NCBI RefSeq assembly: GCF_001262495.1
Contig: NZ_LGYE01000001.1
Coordinates: forward strand, 1,116,001 to 1,180,000
Reading direction: 5' to 3'
Origin: Microbacterium sp. GCS4
GTDB taxonomy: Bacteria > Actinomycetota > Actinomycetes > Actinomycetales > Microbacteriaceae
Length of the DNA: 64,000 bases
The position numbers and the translations under genes were made by a program. The notes beneath the pieces are model-generated. The model was given only the letters and a program-made list of their open reading frames with translations. It was not told the origin of the DNA and made no database searches. Below, piece after piece: positions 35,559 to 43,757 of the stretch; the stretch's first letter is position 1; each line of letters begins with the position of its first letter.

Positions 35559-36494
35559 TCAGAGAGCGGTGACGACCGCGCGACGACCGCGGCGCGCGGT
35601 CAGCAGCAGATCGGTCACGAAGACCGCGATCGCGACCCAGACGACGAGGAAGCCGATCCAGCGCTCGAGGGGCATCGGCTCGCCGAGCACGACGGCGCCG
35701 ATCACGAACTGCATGACCGGGGTGATGAACTGGATCATCCCGATGACGGTGAGGTCGATACGGCGCGCACCGGCGGCGAACAGCAGCAGGGGCACGGCGG
35801 TGGCCACTCCCGCGAACGCCAGCAGCGCGACATGCCACGGACCGTTGGCGCCCATCGTGAGGCCTTCCGGAGTGGTCGCCACGAGCACGAGTTGCACGAT
35901 CGCGATGGGCACCAGCCAGAACGACTCGAGCGTGAGCCCGCTCACGGCATCGACCGCGGGGCCGATCTTCTTCTTGATGAGTCCGTAGAGGCCGAAGGAG
36001 GCGGTGAGCGAGAGCGCGATCCACGGGAAAGAGCCGTACAGCACGACGATCACGACCACCGCGACGGCGGCGATCCCGATCGCGGCCCACTGGAGGCGGC
36101 GGATGCGCTCCTTCAACACGAACACGCCGAGGAGGACGGTGGTGATCGGGTTGATGAAGTACCCGAGGCTGGTCTCCAGCACGTGCCCGGTCAGCGTCCC
36201 GATGAGGAACACCTGCCAGTTCACGTAGATCAGCAGGCCGGCGAGCGCCGTCCAGCCCAGCAGACGCGGCTGGCGGACGATGACTCCGAGCGTCGCCCAC
36301 CCACGCATCACGGTGAGCAGGATCACGCAGAACACGAGGGACAGCAGCACGCGCCACGCGACGACCTCCCAGGGCCCGGTGGGGGTCAGCAGCAGGAAGT
36401 ACAGGGGCAGCACGCCCCAGAGCAGATACGCGCCGCCGGCGTATGCGACCCCCGCGGTCTGGGCGGTGCGGGTGGGGGAGCTCGTCAGGGTCAC
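35559..36494 (-). CDS. rarD: RarD-type EamA family transporter
   Basis: The 311-residue protein has ten predicted membrane helices in two EamA repeats and the RarD opening GVAYAGGAYLLWGVLPLYF. Further family segments are WRVLLSLVFC, NWQVFLIGTLTGHVLETSLG and LGYFINPIT, overlapping in the first half. RarD-like permeases move metabolites or drugs; substrate unknown. It is a single gene on the minus strand, separated from groES by a strong terminator. Confidence 0.9.
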   Translation of the reverse strand: MTLTSSPTRTAQTAGVAYAGGAYLLWGVLPLYFLLLTPTGPWEVVAWRVLLSLVFCVILLTVMRGWATLGVIVRQPRLLGWTALAGLLIYVNWQVFLIGTLTGHVLETSLGYFINPITTVLLGVFVLKERIRRLQWAAIGIAAVAVVVIVVLYGSFPWIALSLTASFGLYGLIKKKIGPAVDAVSGLTLESFWLVPIAIVQLVLVATTPEGLTMGANGPWHVALLAFAGVATAVPLLLFAAGARRIDLTVIGMIQFITPVMQFVIGAVVLGEPMPLERWIGFLVVWVAIAVFVTDLLLTARRGRRAVVTAL

Positions 36495-36590
36495 CGCACA
36501 ACCCTAGTGCGACGGACGGGAGCGCCCGGACCGCGTGCGGATCGTGGGCCGAGAATGGCAGGAATCGGATGCCGTGTGGCAGGACGCGGA

Positions 36591-36623
36591 AAGGGCCCGG
36601 ATGCGTGATGCATCCGGGCCCTT
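36591..36623 (-). terminator. Hairpin after groES
   Basis: A perfect 14-base stem (AAGGGCCCGGATGC at 36591-36604 and its complement at 36610-36623) with a five-base loop lies 14 bases past the groES stop. The GGATGC/GCATCC core is shared with the guaB and livK terminators. Confidence 0.8.
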
Positions 36624-36637
36624 CCGAGGACGTGGTC

Positions 36638-36934
36638 TCAGCGGACGACGACCGCGAGGACGTCGCGAGCGGAGAGGACGAGGAACTCGTCCGCGCCGAA
36701 CTTCACCTCGGTGCCGCCGTACTTGCTGTAGAGCACGCGGTCGCCGACGGCGACGTCGAGCGGGACGCGGTTGCCGTTGTCATCGATGCGACCGGGGCCG
36801 ACCGCCACGACCTCGCCCTCCTGGGGCTTCTCCTTGGCGGTGTCGGGGATGACCAGGCCACTCGCGGTGGTCTGCTCGGCCTCGACCTGCTTGATGACGA
36901 TGCGGTCCTCGAGCGGCTTGATGGAAACCGACAC
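36638..36934 (-). CDS. groES: Co-chaperonin GroES
   Basis: The 98-residue protein is GroES/Hsp10, the lid of the GroEL folding chamber. It has the N-terminal [12 protein letters not shown] strand, the mobile-loop region [18 protein letters not shown] and [13 protein letters not shown], near the normal length. The GTG at 36934 has GAGGTAG upstream. No groEL follows; the next gene is rarD after a terminator, so GroEL must be encoded elsewhere. Two CIRCE-type elements around the promoter indicate HrcA repression. Confidence 0.97.
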   Translation of the reverse strand: MSVSIKPLEDRIVIKQVEAEQTTASGLVIPDTAKEKPQEGEVVAVGPGRIDDNGNRVPLDVAVGDRVLYSKYGGTEVKFGADEFLVLSARDVLAVVVR

Positions 36935-36974
36935 GGTCTACCTCTTCTTTCTTGACGCTGACACGAAAGACTCG

Positions 36975-37001
36975 TTCGCACTCTCAACCCGAGAGTGCTA
37001 A
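36975..37001. promoter_or_regulatory. CIRCE element 1 of groES
   Basis: On the minus strand TTAGCACTC, nine bases, GAGTGCGAA: one mismatch from the HrcA-binding consensus TTAGCACTC-N9-GAGTGCTAA. It covers the expected groES transcription start, just downstream of the -10 box. Confidence 0.92.
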
Positions 37002-37005
37002 CAGC

Positions 37006-37035
37006 AGTCTACGGCGTCGGCTGGCACTCATGCAA
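37006..37035 (-). promoter_or_regulatory. groES promoter
   Basis: TTGCAT (37035-37030) and TAGACT (37011-37006) are 18 bases apart on the minus strand. The -35 lies inside CIRCE element 2 and the start site inside element 1, so HrcA binding at either would block transcription. Confidence 0.6.
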
Positions 37036-37050
37036 TGCGAGTGCCAGCCG
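37018..37050. promoter_or_regulatory. CIRCE-like element 2
   Basis: Perfect 12-base arms CGGCTGGCACTC and GAGTGCCAGCCG are separated by nine bases, the exact CIRCE geometry. Relative to the consensus, the outer TTA/TAA is replaced by CTG/CAG. It overlaps the groES -35 and lies upstream of the divergent methyltransferase gene. Confidence 0.8.
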
Positions 37051-37097
37051 ACCGAACGAGCACGTCGGAACCCCGCACCTACACTGAGGTGGTGGAG

Positions 37098-38297
37098 ATG
37101 ACCGAGCTGCGCGCCCTGCTCACCCCCGAGGGACTCGATCTGCTGGATGCGCTCGGTCCCGTGGACGGTGTCGCCGACGTCGCGCGCTCCGTGTCCCGGC
37201 TCCGCGCGGCCGGCCACTCTCCCGATCTCGTCTCGGCCGTCGTCGGCCAGGCACGCCTCCGCTCCAAGGCGGCGGCCAAGTTCGGCGACTTCGCTGCACG
37301 GATGCTGTTCACGCGGTCAGGGCTCGAGCAGGCCACCCGCCTCGGCGTGGCCGCACGGCACGCGCAGCGCATGCGTCGTGCGGGGATCACGCGGATCGCC
37401 GACCTCGGATGCGGGATCGGCGGCGACGCCCTCGCCTTCGCCGGTGCGGGGCTCGATGTGCAGGGTGTGGATGCCGACGAGGTCACGGCGGCGATCGCGG
37501 CGTACAACCTCGCTCCGTTCGGAGACGCCGCACAGGTGCAGCATGGGATCGCCCAGGACCATGTGCCCGTCCCGGCCGACGATCAGGCGATATGGCTGGA
37601 CCCCGCGCGGCGGACCTCCGGTCACGGCGAGACGCGACGCGTCTCCTCCGACGACTACTCCCCGCCGCTCGACTGGGCGTTCGACGTGGCCTCCCGTCAG
37701 CCGACCGGCATCAAGCTCGGTCCGGGTCACGATCGCGACGCCCTTCCCGCCGAGGCCGAGGCGCAGTGGGTGAGCGCCGACGGCAGCGTGGTCGAACTCG
37801 TGCTGTGGACCGGTCCGCTGGCGCGCGAGGGCGTGCGCCGCGCGGCCCTCGTGATCCGCGGGGACCGCTCGCACGAGCTCACTGCGGGGACGGATGCCGA
37901 GGACGAACCCGCCCGGGATCTCGGAGCCTTCCTCCACGAGCCGGACGGCGCGGTGATCCGCGCGCGCCTGATCGGCGACGTGGCCCGCAGCCTCCAGGCG
38001 GGCATGCTCGACGAGCGCATCGCCTACCTGACCTCGGACGCCGCTCTCACGAGCCCGTTCGTGCAGTCGTTCCGGGTGCGCGAGACCATGCCCGCGAACC
38101 CGAAGGCGATCAGCGCCGTGCTGAAGGCCCACGACATCGGCGCTCTCGAGATCAAGAAGCGCGGCATGGACATCGATCCTGCGGCGTTCCGCAAGAAGCT
38201 CACGCTGCGCGGCGATGCCTCGGCGACGCTCTTCCTCACGCGCATCGGTGACCAGCGACGCGCGATCCTCGCCGACCGGGTGACCGCGGCCGACTGA
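37098..38297 (+). CDS. Class I SAM-dependent methyltransferase with THUMP-like domain
   Basis: The 399-residue protein has a Rossmann-type methyltransferase core with motif I in IADLGCGIGGDALAFAGAG (about 102-120), then VQGVDAD, and the WLDPARRT motif. A C-terminal THUMP-like domain contains AHDIGALEIKKRGMDIDP and RGDASATLFLTRI. Such proteins are predicted RNA methyltransferases. The ATG at 37098 was chosen because an upstream in-frame ATG at 37035 lies inside the CIRCE repeat; a TACACT -10 box at 37080-37085 implies a very short leader. A GTG at 37089 is possible. It is divergent from groES and converges on the paralog gene at 38300-39511. Confidence 0.85.
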   Translation: MTELRALLTPEGLDLLDALGPVDGVADVARSVSRLRAAGHSPDLVSAVVGQARLRSKAAAKFGDFAARMLFTRSGLEQATRLGVAARHAQRMRRAGITRIADLGCGIGGDALAFAGAGLDVQGVDADEVTAAIAAYNLAPFGDAAQVQHGIAQDHVPVPADDQAIWLDPARRTSGHGETRRVSSDDYSPPLDWAFDVASRQPTGIKLGPGHDRDALPAEAEAQWVSADGSVVELVLWTGPLAREGVRRAALVIRGDRSHELTAGTDAEDEPARDLGAFLHEPDGAVIRARLIGDVARSLQAGMLDERIAYLTSDAALTSPFVQSFRVRETMPANPKAISAVLKAHDIGALEIKKRGMDIDPAAFRKKLTLRGDASATLFLTRIGDQRRAILADRVTAAD

Positions 38298-38299
38298 GC

Positions 38300-39511
38300 T
38301 CAGCCGCCCGACTCCGACGTCGGAACCTCGACGAGGATCGGATCCTGATGCTCGCCGCCGAGTTCGATGTACGAGATGCCGATATCGGCGGGGTCGCCCT
38401 GCTCGATCGTCAGGTACGGACTGCCCCACCCGGTGAACCGGATTCTCAGCGTCCACAGCACGGTAGTGCCGTCGTCCGCCGTCTCGAGGCTGAATGCGCG
38501 AAGGCCGCCGTTCCGGTCGTCGGACACCTGGCATGCCGTGGCCTCGCTCGCCGCATCCACGACCATGCACTGCACGAAACCGCCGCTCTGCGTGCCGTCC
38601 GCAGGCCGCTCCGCCAGCCAGACCGGCTCGTCGTGGAAGTATCCGACGATCGACAGCCCGGGCAGGTACCCGTCGGCGACCAGCGCCTCGGCACGCTCGC
38701 GCTCCGCGCCGTCGAACTGACCGAGCATCGTGTCGTTGATCTCCCAGCGGTAGATCCATGCCAGCGGCTCGCCGGAGGTCGTGAAACCGACGGTGGCCGA
38801 GATCGACGTGCCGTACTCCTCAGCGGGGTCGTCAGGATCGGAGACCGGGACCGAAAGAGACACGTTCAGCGGCTCGCCGCCCTCGGCGTCGGCGCGAGCG
38901 CACTGGTCCTGGGAGGCCTCGCCGACGTCGAGCACGACGCAGGCGAGCTCGCCGTCTCGACGGGTCGCGTACCAGACGACCGTGTCATCGTCTTCGGCGA
39001 TGAGACGCACGCTTCCGTCGTCGTAGTCGTCGCCGGCCTGCAGCTCGACGCGCCGCTCCTGCTGCCCCGGGCTGAGCGCGGTGGCGTCCGAGCCGCGACC
39101 GAAGAGGGCCCACCCGCCGGCGACGCCGACCAGGAGAAGAGCGAGGGATGCCGCGATCACGACCCGGAGATGCGTCCGCACGACGCGTCTCCACGAGGCT
39201 GCTGGGTCCGCCGACGGCTCCGAGGACGGACCCACGCCCGACAGCTCCGAGGACTGACCCACGCCCGACGGCTCCCGGGGCGTGTCGACGACTCGAGGAA
39301 CGGGTGTCTCCGTCGAGGGCTCGTCCTGCGCCACCCGCCCGTCTCTCGCGTCGGGCTCGACGGTCTCGTCGAGGTCCGCGCGGCCGAACGGCATGCTCCT
39401 GGCGGACTCGAGGTCGGCCAGGCGTCGGGCCTCCTGATCGGCCAGCCGACCGTCGCGCCCGTAGGCCTTGGCCTGCAGCGCGCGGAGCTCGGCGGCGTCA
39501 TCAGGAGTCAT
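38300..39511 (-). CDS. Unknown single-span membrane protein, paralog of its neighbour
   Basis: The 403-residue protein has a charged N-terminal motif (ELRALQAKAYGRDGRLAD, residues 8-25) and a Pro/Ser/Glu-rich linker with a short repeat (SSELSGVGPSSEPS). One membrane helix (about 117-137) and an extracytoplasmic domain follow. The outer domain has the pattern GSVRLIAEDDDTVVWYATRR and several cysteines. It shares the N-terminal motif, the helix and the VWYAT segment with the gene at 39508-40545, so the pair arose by duplication. No known family is recognised. It ends the long coaA/glmS/tsa run, its start overlapping the paralog stop by four bases. Confidence 0.85.
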   Translation of the reverse strand: MTPDDAAELRALQAKAYGRDGRLADQEARRLADLESARSMPFGRADLDETVEPDARDGRVAQDEPSTETPVPRVVDTPREPSGVGQSSELSGVGPSSEPSADPAASWRRVVRTHLRVVIAASLALLLVGVAGGWALFGRGSDATALSPGQQERRVELQAGDDYDDGSVRLIAEDDDTVVWYATRRDGELACVVLDVGEASQDQCARADAEGGEPLNVSLSVPVSDPDDPAEEYGTSISATVGFTTSGEPLAWIYRWEINDTMLGQFDGAERERAEALVADGYLPGLSIVGYFHDEPVWLAERPADGTQSGGFVQCMVVDAASEATACQVSDDRNGGLRAFSLETADDGTTVLWTLRIRFTGWGSPYLTIEQGDPADIGISYIELGGEHQDPILVEVPTSESGG

Positions 39512-40545
39512 CGGCCGGCTCCTTCTCGCGTGATCGTCAGATACTCCTGCGCATAGGCGGAGGTGTACTCGTACCGCGTCATCGTGCCGTCGTCTCCGAC
39601 GCGCTCGAGCACGAGCGACTCGTCATCGCCCGTCGTGAACCACGGATCCTGACAGACCATCTCGAGCTCAGGCTGCGATCCGTCGTACACGAGACACCTC
39701 CGCTGAGTCTCCTTGTCGAGACCCACCCACAGCGGCACCCCGTCGTCGTAGCCGACGACAGCCACGGAACGACCGTCGAATCCCGCCTCTGCGAGCGACG
39801 CGGCCACGGCGGCCTGCTCGCGGCTGGCGAACATGTTCGATGTCTGCGACGACGCTATGTATCCGTACGAGACCACGGCCGGGTCGCCGTCACGCGTGAG
39901 GTAAAGCTGTGCGCCGACCTCGTACTCCAGGTCGTCCTCACCGTCTGCGACCACGATCGAGCTGCGGAGACCGCCCGCGAGCGCCTGCTCCCGCGACGTG
40001 CACGAGGGAACCGTGGACGCCCCGTCGCCCAACACCATGCACACGATGGAGCCCTCGTCCTTCGTGGCGTACCAGACGATCACGTCGCGCTCGGTCGTGA
40101 CCGCCCGAACCGAACCCTGGTCGAAGGTCCCCGACGCGACCAGCTGACTCTGCCATTCCTGCTGCTCGGCCGACAGCTGCACGGTCGCGGCACGTCCGTC
40201 GCCGAACATCGCCCAGCCGAGCAGCACGCCGAGCGAGACGCAGACGACGACGATTCCCACGAGCAGGCCGAAGCGACTCAGCACACCTCGAGCGGACGCC
40301 GGCCGCGCAGCGTCCTCCGAGGCGATGCCGCTCGTCGTGCGGGAGTCCGCCGCGTGATCCGCGAGCGGAAGCCGCAAGTCGGCGACGAGGACCGGATCGG
40401 GAGCGGATGCTGCGGGCGACGGCGCAGCCGCCGCCCCATCGAGCTCGCGCAGACGCTGCGCCTCGGCATCCGTGAGCCGCCCATGGCGCCCGTAGGCCTT
40501 GGCCTGCAGTGCGCGGAGCTCCCGGACGTCCTCGGCAGTCGGCAT
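39508..40545 (-). CDS. Unknown single-span membrane protein, paralog of its neighbour
   Basis: The 345-residue protein starts with ELRALQAKAYGRHGRLTD, nearly the same as the next gene. It has a low-complexity Ala/Pro linker, one helix (about 92-112) and an outer domain with GSVRAVTTERDVIVWYATKD and conserved cysteines. Its linker is shorter than the paralog's. The inside-N, outside-C topology with a conserved cytoplasmic handle suggests a sensor or anchor, but nothing identifies a ligand. It starts three bases after the stop of a small membrane protein gene downstream of tsaD and appears to ride on that operon. Confidence 0.85.
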   Translation of the reverse strand: MPTAEDVRELRALQAKAYGRHGRLTDAEAQRLRELDGAAAAPSPAASAPDPVLVADLRLPLADHAADSRTTSGIASEDAARPASARGVLSRFGLLVGIVVVCVSLGVLLGWAMFGDGRAATVQLSAEQQEWQSQLVASGTFDQGSVRAVTTERDVIVWYATKDEGSIVCMVLGDGASTVPSCTSREQALAGGLRSSIVVADGEDDLEYEVGAQLYLTRDGDPAVVSYGYIASSQTSNMFASREQAAVAASLAEAGFDGRSVAVVGYDDGVPLWVGLDKETQRRCLVYDGSQPELEMVCQDPWFTTGDDESLVLERVGDDGTMTRYEYTSAYAQEYLTITREGAGR

Positions 40546-40548
40546 CGC

Positions 40549-41061
40549 TCAGCCGAGCCTCTCGAACTGCATCCCGGCCCACACCAGCCAGGCGAGGCTG
40601 TAGACCGTCGCGCACAGGCCCAGCACAAGGGCCCAGCGGGCGATGCTGCGGCTCTCGACGGGTCGGCGCAACGACATGATCGCCGCGATCACCGCCACCA
40701 CGGCGATGGGGATCGCCCATCCGACGAAGAACGACGCGGCGAGCGCCACGATCGCCGCCATCAGCGCCCACGGCGCGAGCCGGGTCTCGTCGACCGTGAC
40801 GGGTGCGGTCGAGGGCGCCCATCCCGCCTCACCCGGGGTCGCGTCCGCGTCGGGGCCGCTCACGACCACCGGTTCGACGCTCACCGGCCCCGTGGGGAGC
40901 CTGGTGTACCCGTCGCGCCGGGCTCCGGGAAGGCGCGCGGAACCGGCGGGTCGCTCCACTTCGCCGCTCGGCCGATCGATGCTGGTGTGCGATCGGCTGG
41001 GTCCACGCGCGGCATCCGCATCCGATTCGGGGCCGTTGTCGGGGCGCGCGCCGTCGCTCAT
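40549..41061 (-). CDS. DUF4190-like small membrane protein
   Basis: The 170-residue protein has a disordered, charged N-terminal half (about 1-100, rich in Asp, Pro and Arg) and two C-terminal helices (about 104-130 and 142-164). The spacer VESRSIARWALVLG between them resembles DUF4190/DUF4870-like helical pairs. The ATG at 41061 shares one base with the tsaD stop, so it is translationally coupled to tsaD. Longer in-frame readings run antisense-like through tsaD and were rejected. Function unknown. Confidence 0.75.
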   Translation of the reverse strand: MSDGARPDNGPESDADAARGPSRSHTSIDRPSGEVERPAGSARLPGARRDGYTRLPTGPVSVEPVVVSGPDADATPGEAGWAPSTAPVTVDETRLAPWALMAAIVALAASFFVGWAIPIAVVAVIAAIMSLRRPVESRSIARWALVLGLCATVYSLAWLVWAGMQFERLG

Positions 41062-42131
41062 CACGCCACCGCCGCACTCTCGCCGACCTGGATCTCGGTC
41101 ACGGGCAGGGTCGAGTCCGCGCCGAAAGCGAGGGTCGACGGCCGCCTGCCCGAGGAGATCAGCTCTGCGGCCAGCGCCGCGATCATGGCGCCGTTGTCGG
41201 TGCACAGCGACAGCGGTGGAATCCGCACGGTGACTCCGGCGGCCTCCGCCCGAGCGAGCGCGACCTCCCGCAGCCGGCGGTTCGCGATCACGCCGCCGCC
41301 GAGCAGCAGCCGAGGCACACCCAGATCGGCGCACGCGGCGAGCGCCTTCGTCACGAGCACATCGACGACCGCCTCGCGGAAGCTCGCCGCGACGTCCGCG
41401 ACCGGCACCTCGACGCCGTCGGCCTCGCAGCGCTCGACCCATCGCGCGACCGCTGTCTTGAGCCCGGAGAACGAGAAGTCGTACCGGTGCTTCGCCATGT
41501 CGGAGGCACGGGACAGGCCGCGTGGGAAGCGGATCGCCTCGGGATCGCCGTCGAGCGCCGCCCGGTCGATCTCCGGTCCCCCCGGGTACGGCAGCGACAG
41601 CAGACGAGCGACCTTGTCGAAGGCCTCTCCCGCCGCGTCGTCCATGGTCTCGCCGAGCATCTCGACGTCCGTCGTGAGGTCGCGCACGTGCAAGAGAGAG
41701 GTGTGTCCGCCCGACACCAGCAGGGCGACGGTCGGGTACTCGAGCGGCTCGGAGTCCGGCGTGAGGATGTCGGCGGCGATGTGCCCCACGAGGTGGTTGA
41801 CGGCGTACAGGGGCTTGTCGAGCGCGACGGCCAATCCCTTGGCGGCGCCCACGCCCACCATGAGCGCGCCAGCGAGGCCGGGCCCGCTCGTCACGGCCAC
41901 CGCGTCGAGGTCGTCGAGGCGCACACCGGCCTCGGTCAGCGCCGCGTCGATCGACGGCTGCAGCGCTTCGAGGTGCGCACGCGCAGCGACCTCCGGAACC
42001 ACGCCCCCGTAGCGGGCGTGCTCATCCATGCTCGACGCGATCGTGTTCGACAGCAGCGTCCGGCCGCGCACGATTCCGATGCCCGTCTCGTCGCAGCTCG
42101 TCTCGATGCCCAGCACCAGAGGCTCGGTCAT
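41061..42131 (-). CDS. tsaD: tRNA threonylcarbamoyladenosine transferase TsaD
   Basis: The 356-residue enzyme is the Kae1/TsaD/YgjD catalytic subunit that transfers threonylcarbamoyl to A37 of ANN-decoding tRNAs. The ASKHA fold shows [14 protein letters not shown], metal-binding His113 and His117 in NHLVGH, and later SGGHTSLL and [14 protein letters not shown]. Partner genes tsaB and tsaE lie just upstream in the same operon. It overlaps rimI by four bases. Confidence 0.97.
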   Translation of the reverse strand: MTEPLVLGIETSCDETGIGIVRGRTLLSNTIASSMDEHARYGGVVPEVAARAHLEALQPSIDAALTEAGVRLDDLDAVAVTSGPGLAGALMVGVGAAKGLAVALDKPLYAVNHLVGHIAADILTPDSEPLEYPTVALLVSGGHTSLLHVRDLTTDVEMLGETMDDAAGEAFDKVARLLSLPYPGGPEIDRAALDGDPEAIRFPRGLSRASDMAKHRYDFSFSGLKTAVARWVERCEADGVEVPVADVAASFREAVVDVLVTKALAACADLGVPRLLLGGGVIANRRLREVALARAEAAGVTVRIPPLSLCTDNGAMIAALAAELISSGRRPSTLAFGADSTLPVTEIQVGESAAVA

Positions 42132-42619
42132 GCGGTCGCCTCCTTCGCGGCATCCGTGGTCGCACCGCGCCGATGCTGCAGCACGAGCCGCATCACGATC
42201 GCATCCACGTCGTCGGGCTGGTAGTACCGGGGGCGTCGTCCGATCTCCTCGAATCCCTCCGAGCGGTAGAGACCCTCCGCGCCGGGGTTGTCCGCACGGA
42301 CCTCGAGGAACACCTCGCGTGCGCCGCGCTCGGCCGCTGTCTCGAGCAACGCCCGCAGCAGAGCCCGTCCGCGGCCGGCGCCTCGGTGCTCCGCGTCGAA
42401 CGCGATGGTCTGGATGTCGGCGTCACCTGAGCCTTCGAGCGCACGCACCCCGCCGTAGCCGACCACGCTCCCCTCGTGCTCGTCCACGAGATAGCGACCA
42501 TGCGGGCTGCCCAGCTCGAGCGCCATGGCCTGCGCACTCCACGCGTCGGTCGGGAACGAGCGACGCTCTATCGTCATGATGGCATCGAGGTCGTCCGGGG
42601 TCGCCGCGCGCAGAGTCAC
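42128..42619 (-). CDS. rimI: Ribosomal-protein alanine N-acetyltransferase RimI
   Basis: The 163-residue GNAT-family protein has the acetyl-CoA motif [17 protein letters not shown] and the RimI-type [25 protein letters not shown] segment in two parts. RimI acetylates the N-terminus of ribosomal protein S18 and possibly others. Its place between tsaB and tsaD is standard in actinobacteria. It overlaps both neighbours by four bases. Confidence 0.93.
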   Translation of the reverse strand: MTLRAATPDDLDAIMTIERRSFPTDAWSAQAMALELGSPHGRYLVDEHEGSVVGYGGVRALEGSGDADIQTIAFDAEHRGAGRGRALLRALLETAAERGAREVFLEVRADNPGAEGLYRSEGFEEIGRRPRYYQPDDVDAIVMRLVLQHRRGATTDAAKEATA

Positions 42620-43239
42620 AGTCCGACCTTCTTCGGCGCACCGGGAACCGACACGTCGGGGTGCCGCAGGTACAGGGGCTCCTCACCGGCGAGCGTGCGT
42701 CCGGCCGCGATGGCACGGGCGCCGACGCGAGCGAGGTCGGCAGCCGAGAGCGTGGACACCTCGATCCCCGTCGTGCCCGAGAGCGCGTCGTCGAGGCCGG
42801 CACGCGGCACCAGCACGGTCTCCGCGACGACACGCGGGATGCCCATCTCGTCGACGCCATCGAACACGGTCACGGCGACCTCACGTCGGCGCGCGTCCGT
42901 GACGATCGCGAAGCGACCGTCGACGCCGTCCTCGTCGATCGCGGTGAGGGCCGCGGCGAGGTGGCTCGGCACAGGGACGACCGGGATGCGGCGCCCCAGG
43001 GCGAAGGTGCGAGCCGCGGCGATGCCGATCCGCAGGCCCGTGAACGGACCGGGGCCCATGCCCGCGACGACGTGCGTCACGGTGTCGCCGTCCGCTCCGT
43101 CGACCACGTCGCGCAACAGGTCGCCGATCACCTCGGCATGACCCATCGGATCGTCGGTCGAGGCCTCGGCGCGGAGGGCTCCATCGTCCGCGACGATCGC
43201 GACGGCAGTGCCCAGGGAGGTATCGACGGCGAGGATCAC
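42616..43239 (-). CDS. tsaB: tRNA threonylcarbamoylation subunit TsaB
   Basis: The 207-residue ASKHA-fold protein starts ILAVDTSLGTAVAIVADDG and contains VVAGMGPGPFTGLRIGIAAA, both TsaB hallmarks. It scaffolds TsaD and TsaE. The GTG at 43239 forms a GTGA overlap with the tsaE stop; GGAGGG sits too close for a classic ribosome site, so translation probably depends on coupling. An upstream in-frame ATG near 43422 lies inside tsaE and was rejected. Confidence 0.93.
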   Translation of the reverse strand: MILAVDTSLGTAVAIVADDGALRAEASTDDPMGHAEVIGDLLRDVVDGADGDTVTHVVAGMGPGPFTGLRIGIAAARTFALGRRIPVVPVPSHLAAALTAIDEDGVDGRFAIVTDARRREVAVTVFDGVDEMGIPRVVAETVLVPRAGLDDALSGTTGIEVSTLSAADLARVGARAIAAGRTLAGEEPLYLRHPDVSVPGAPKKVGL

Positions 43240-43757
43240 CCCTCCAGGGTAGTCGGCGCCGGATCGACGGGCGCTGCGCGCCGCCCACGCTCGATCGTCA
43301 CATGGCGGGGAGCATCGGCATCCAGCTCGGACGGATCGATCTCGTGATCGACTCCGACCGGACGCTCGAGCTCGACGTCCCACCAGGACTCGGTGAGCTC
43401 CTCGGCCATGCCCCTTCCCCACTCGATCACGACGACCGAACGGTCCAGGTCGAGGTCGAGGTCCTCCAGCTCCGCGCCGGAACCCAGCCGGTAGGCATCG
43501 ACGTGCACGAGCGGTGCACGCCCCACCAGCGAGGGGTGGGTGCGGGCGATCACGAACGTCGGGCTCTGCACGGGTCCCCGAACGCCCAGGCCTTCGGCGA
43601 GGCCCCGCGTGAAGGTGGTCTTCCCGGCACCCAGCGGGCCGGTGAGGATCAGCAGATCGCCGGCGGCGAGCTGCTCGCCGATGCGGAACCCCAGCTGCTC
43701 CATCGCATCCGACGTGGCGATCTCGTGCCGCCCGAGGAACGCCGGATCGACCGTCAT
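43236..43757 (-). CDS. tsaE: tRNA threonylcarbamoylation ATPase TsaE
   Basis: The 173-residue protein is a P-loop ATPase with GPLGAGKTT (40-48), the VQSPTF motif and HVDAYRLG, all typical of TsaE. It powers the TsaBD complex. The ATG at 43757 overlaps the alr stop by four bases. The C-terminal 30 residues (from about 140) are longer than usual and variable. Confidence 0.94.
   Translation of the reverse strand: MTVDPAFLGRHEIATSDAMEQLGFRIGEQLAAGDLLILTGPLGAGKTTFTRGLAEGLGVRGPVQSPTFVIARTHPSLVGRAPLVHVDAYRLGSGAELEDLDLDLDRSVVVIEWGRGMAEELTESWWDVELERPVGVDHEIDPSELDADAPRHVTIERGRRAAPVDPAPTTLEG

Noticed and set aside
37035..37097. In-frame ATG at 37035 as methyltransferase start
   Set aside because: It lies inside the CIRCE-like repeat and upstream of the TACACT -10 box; the family start fits 37098.
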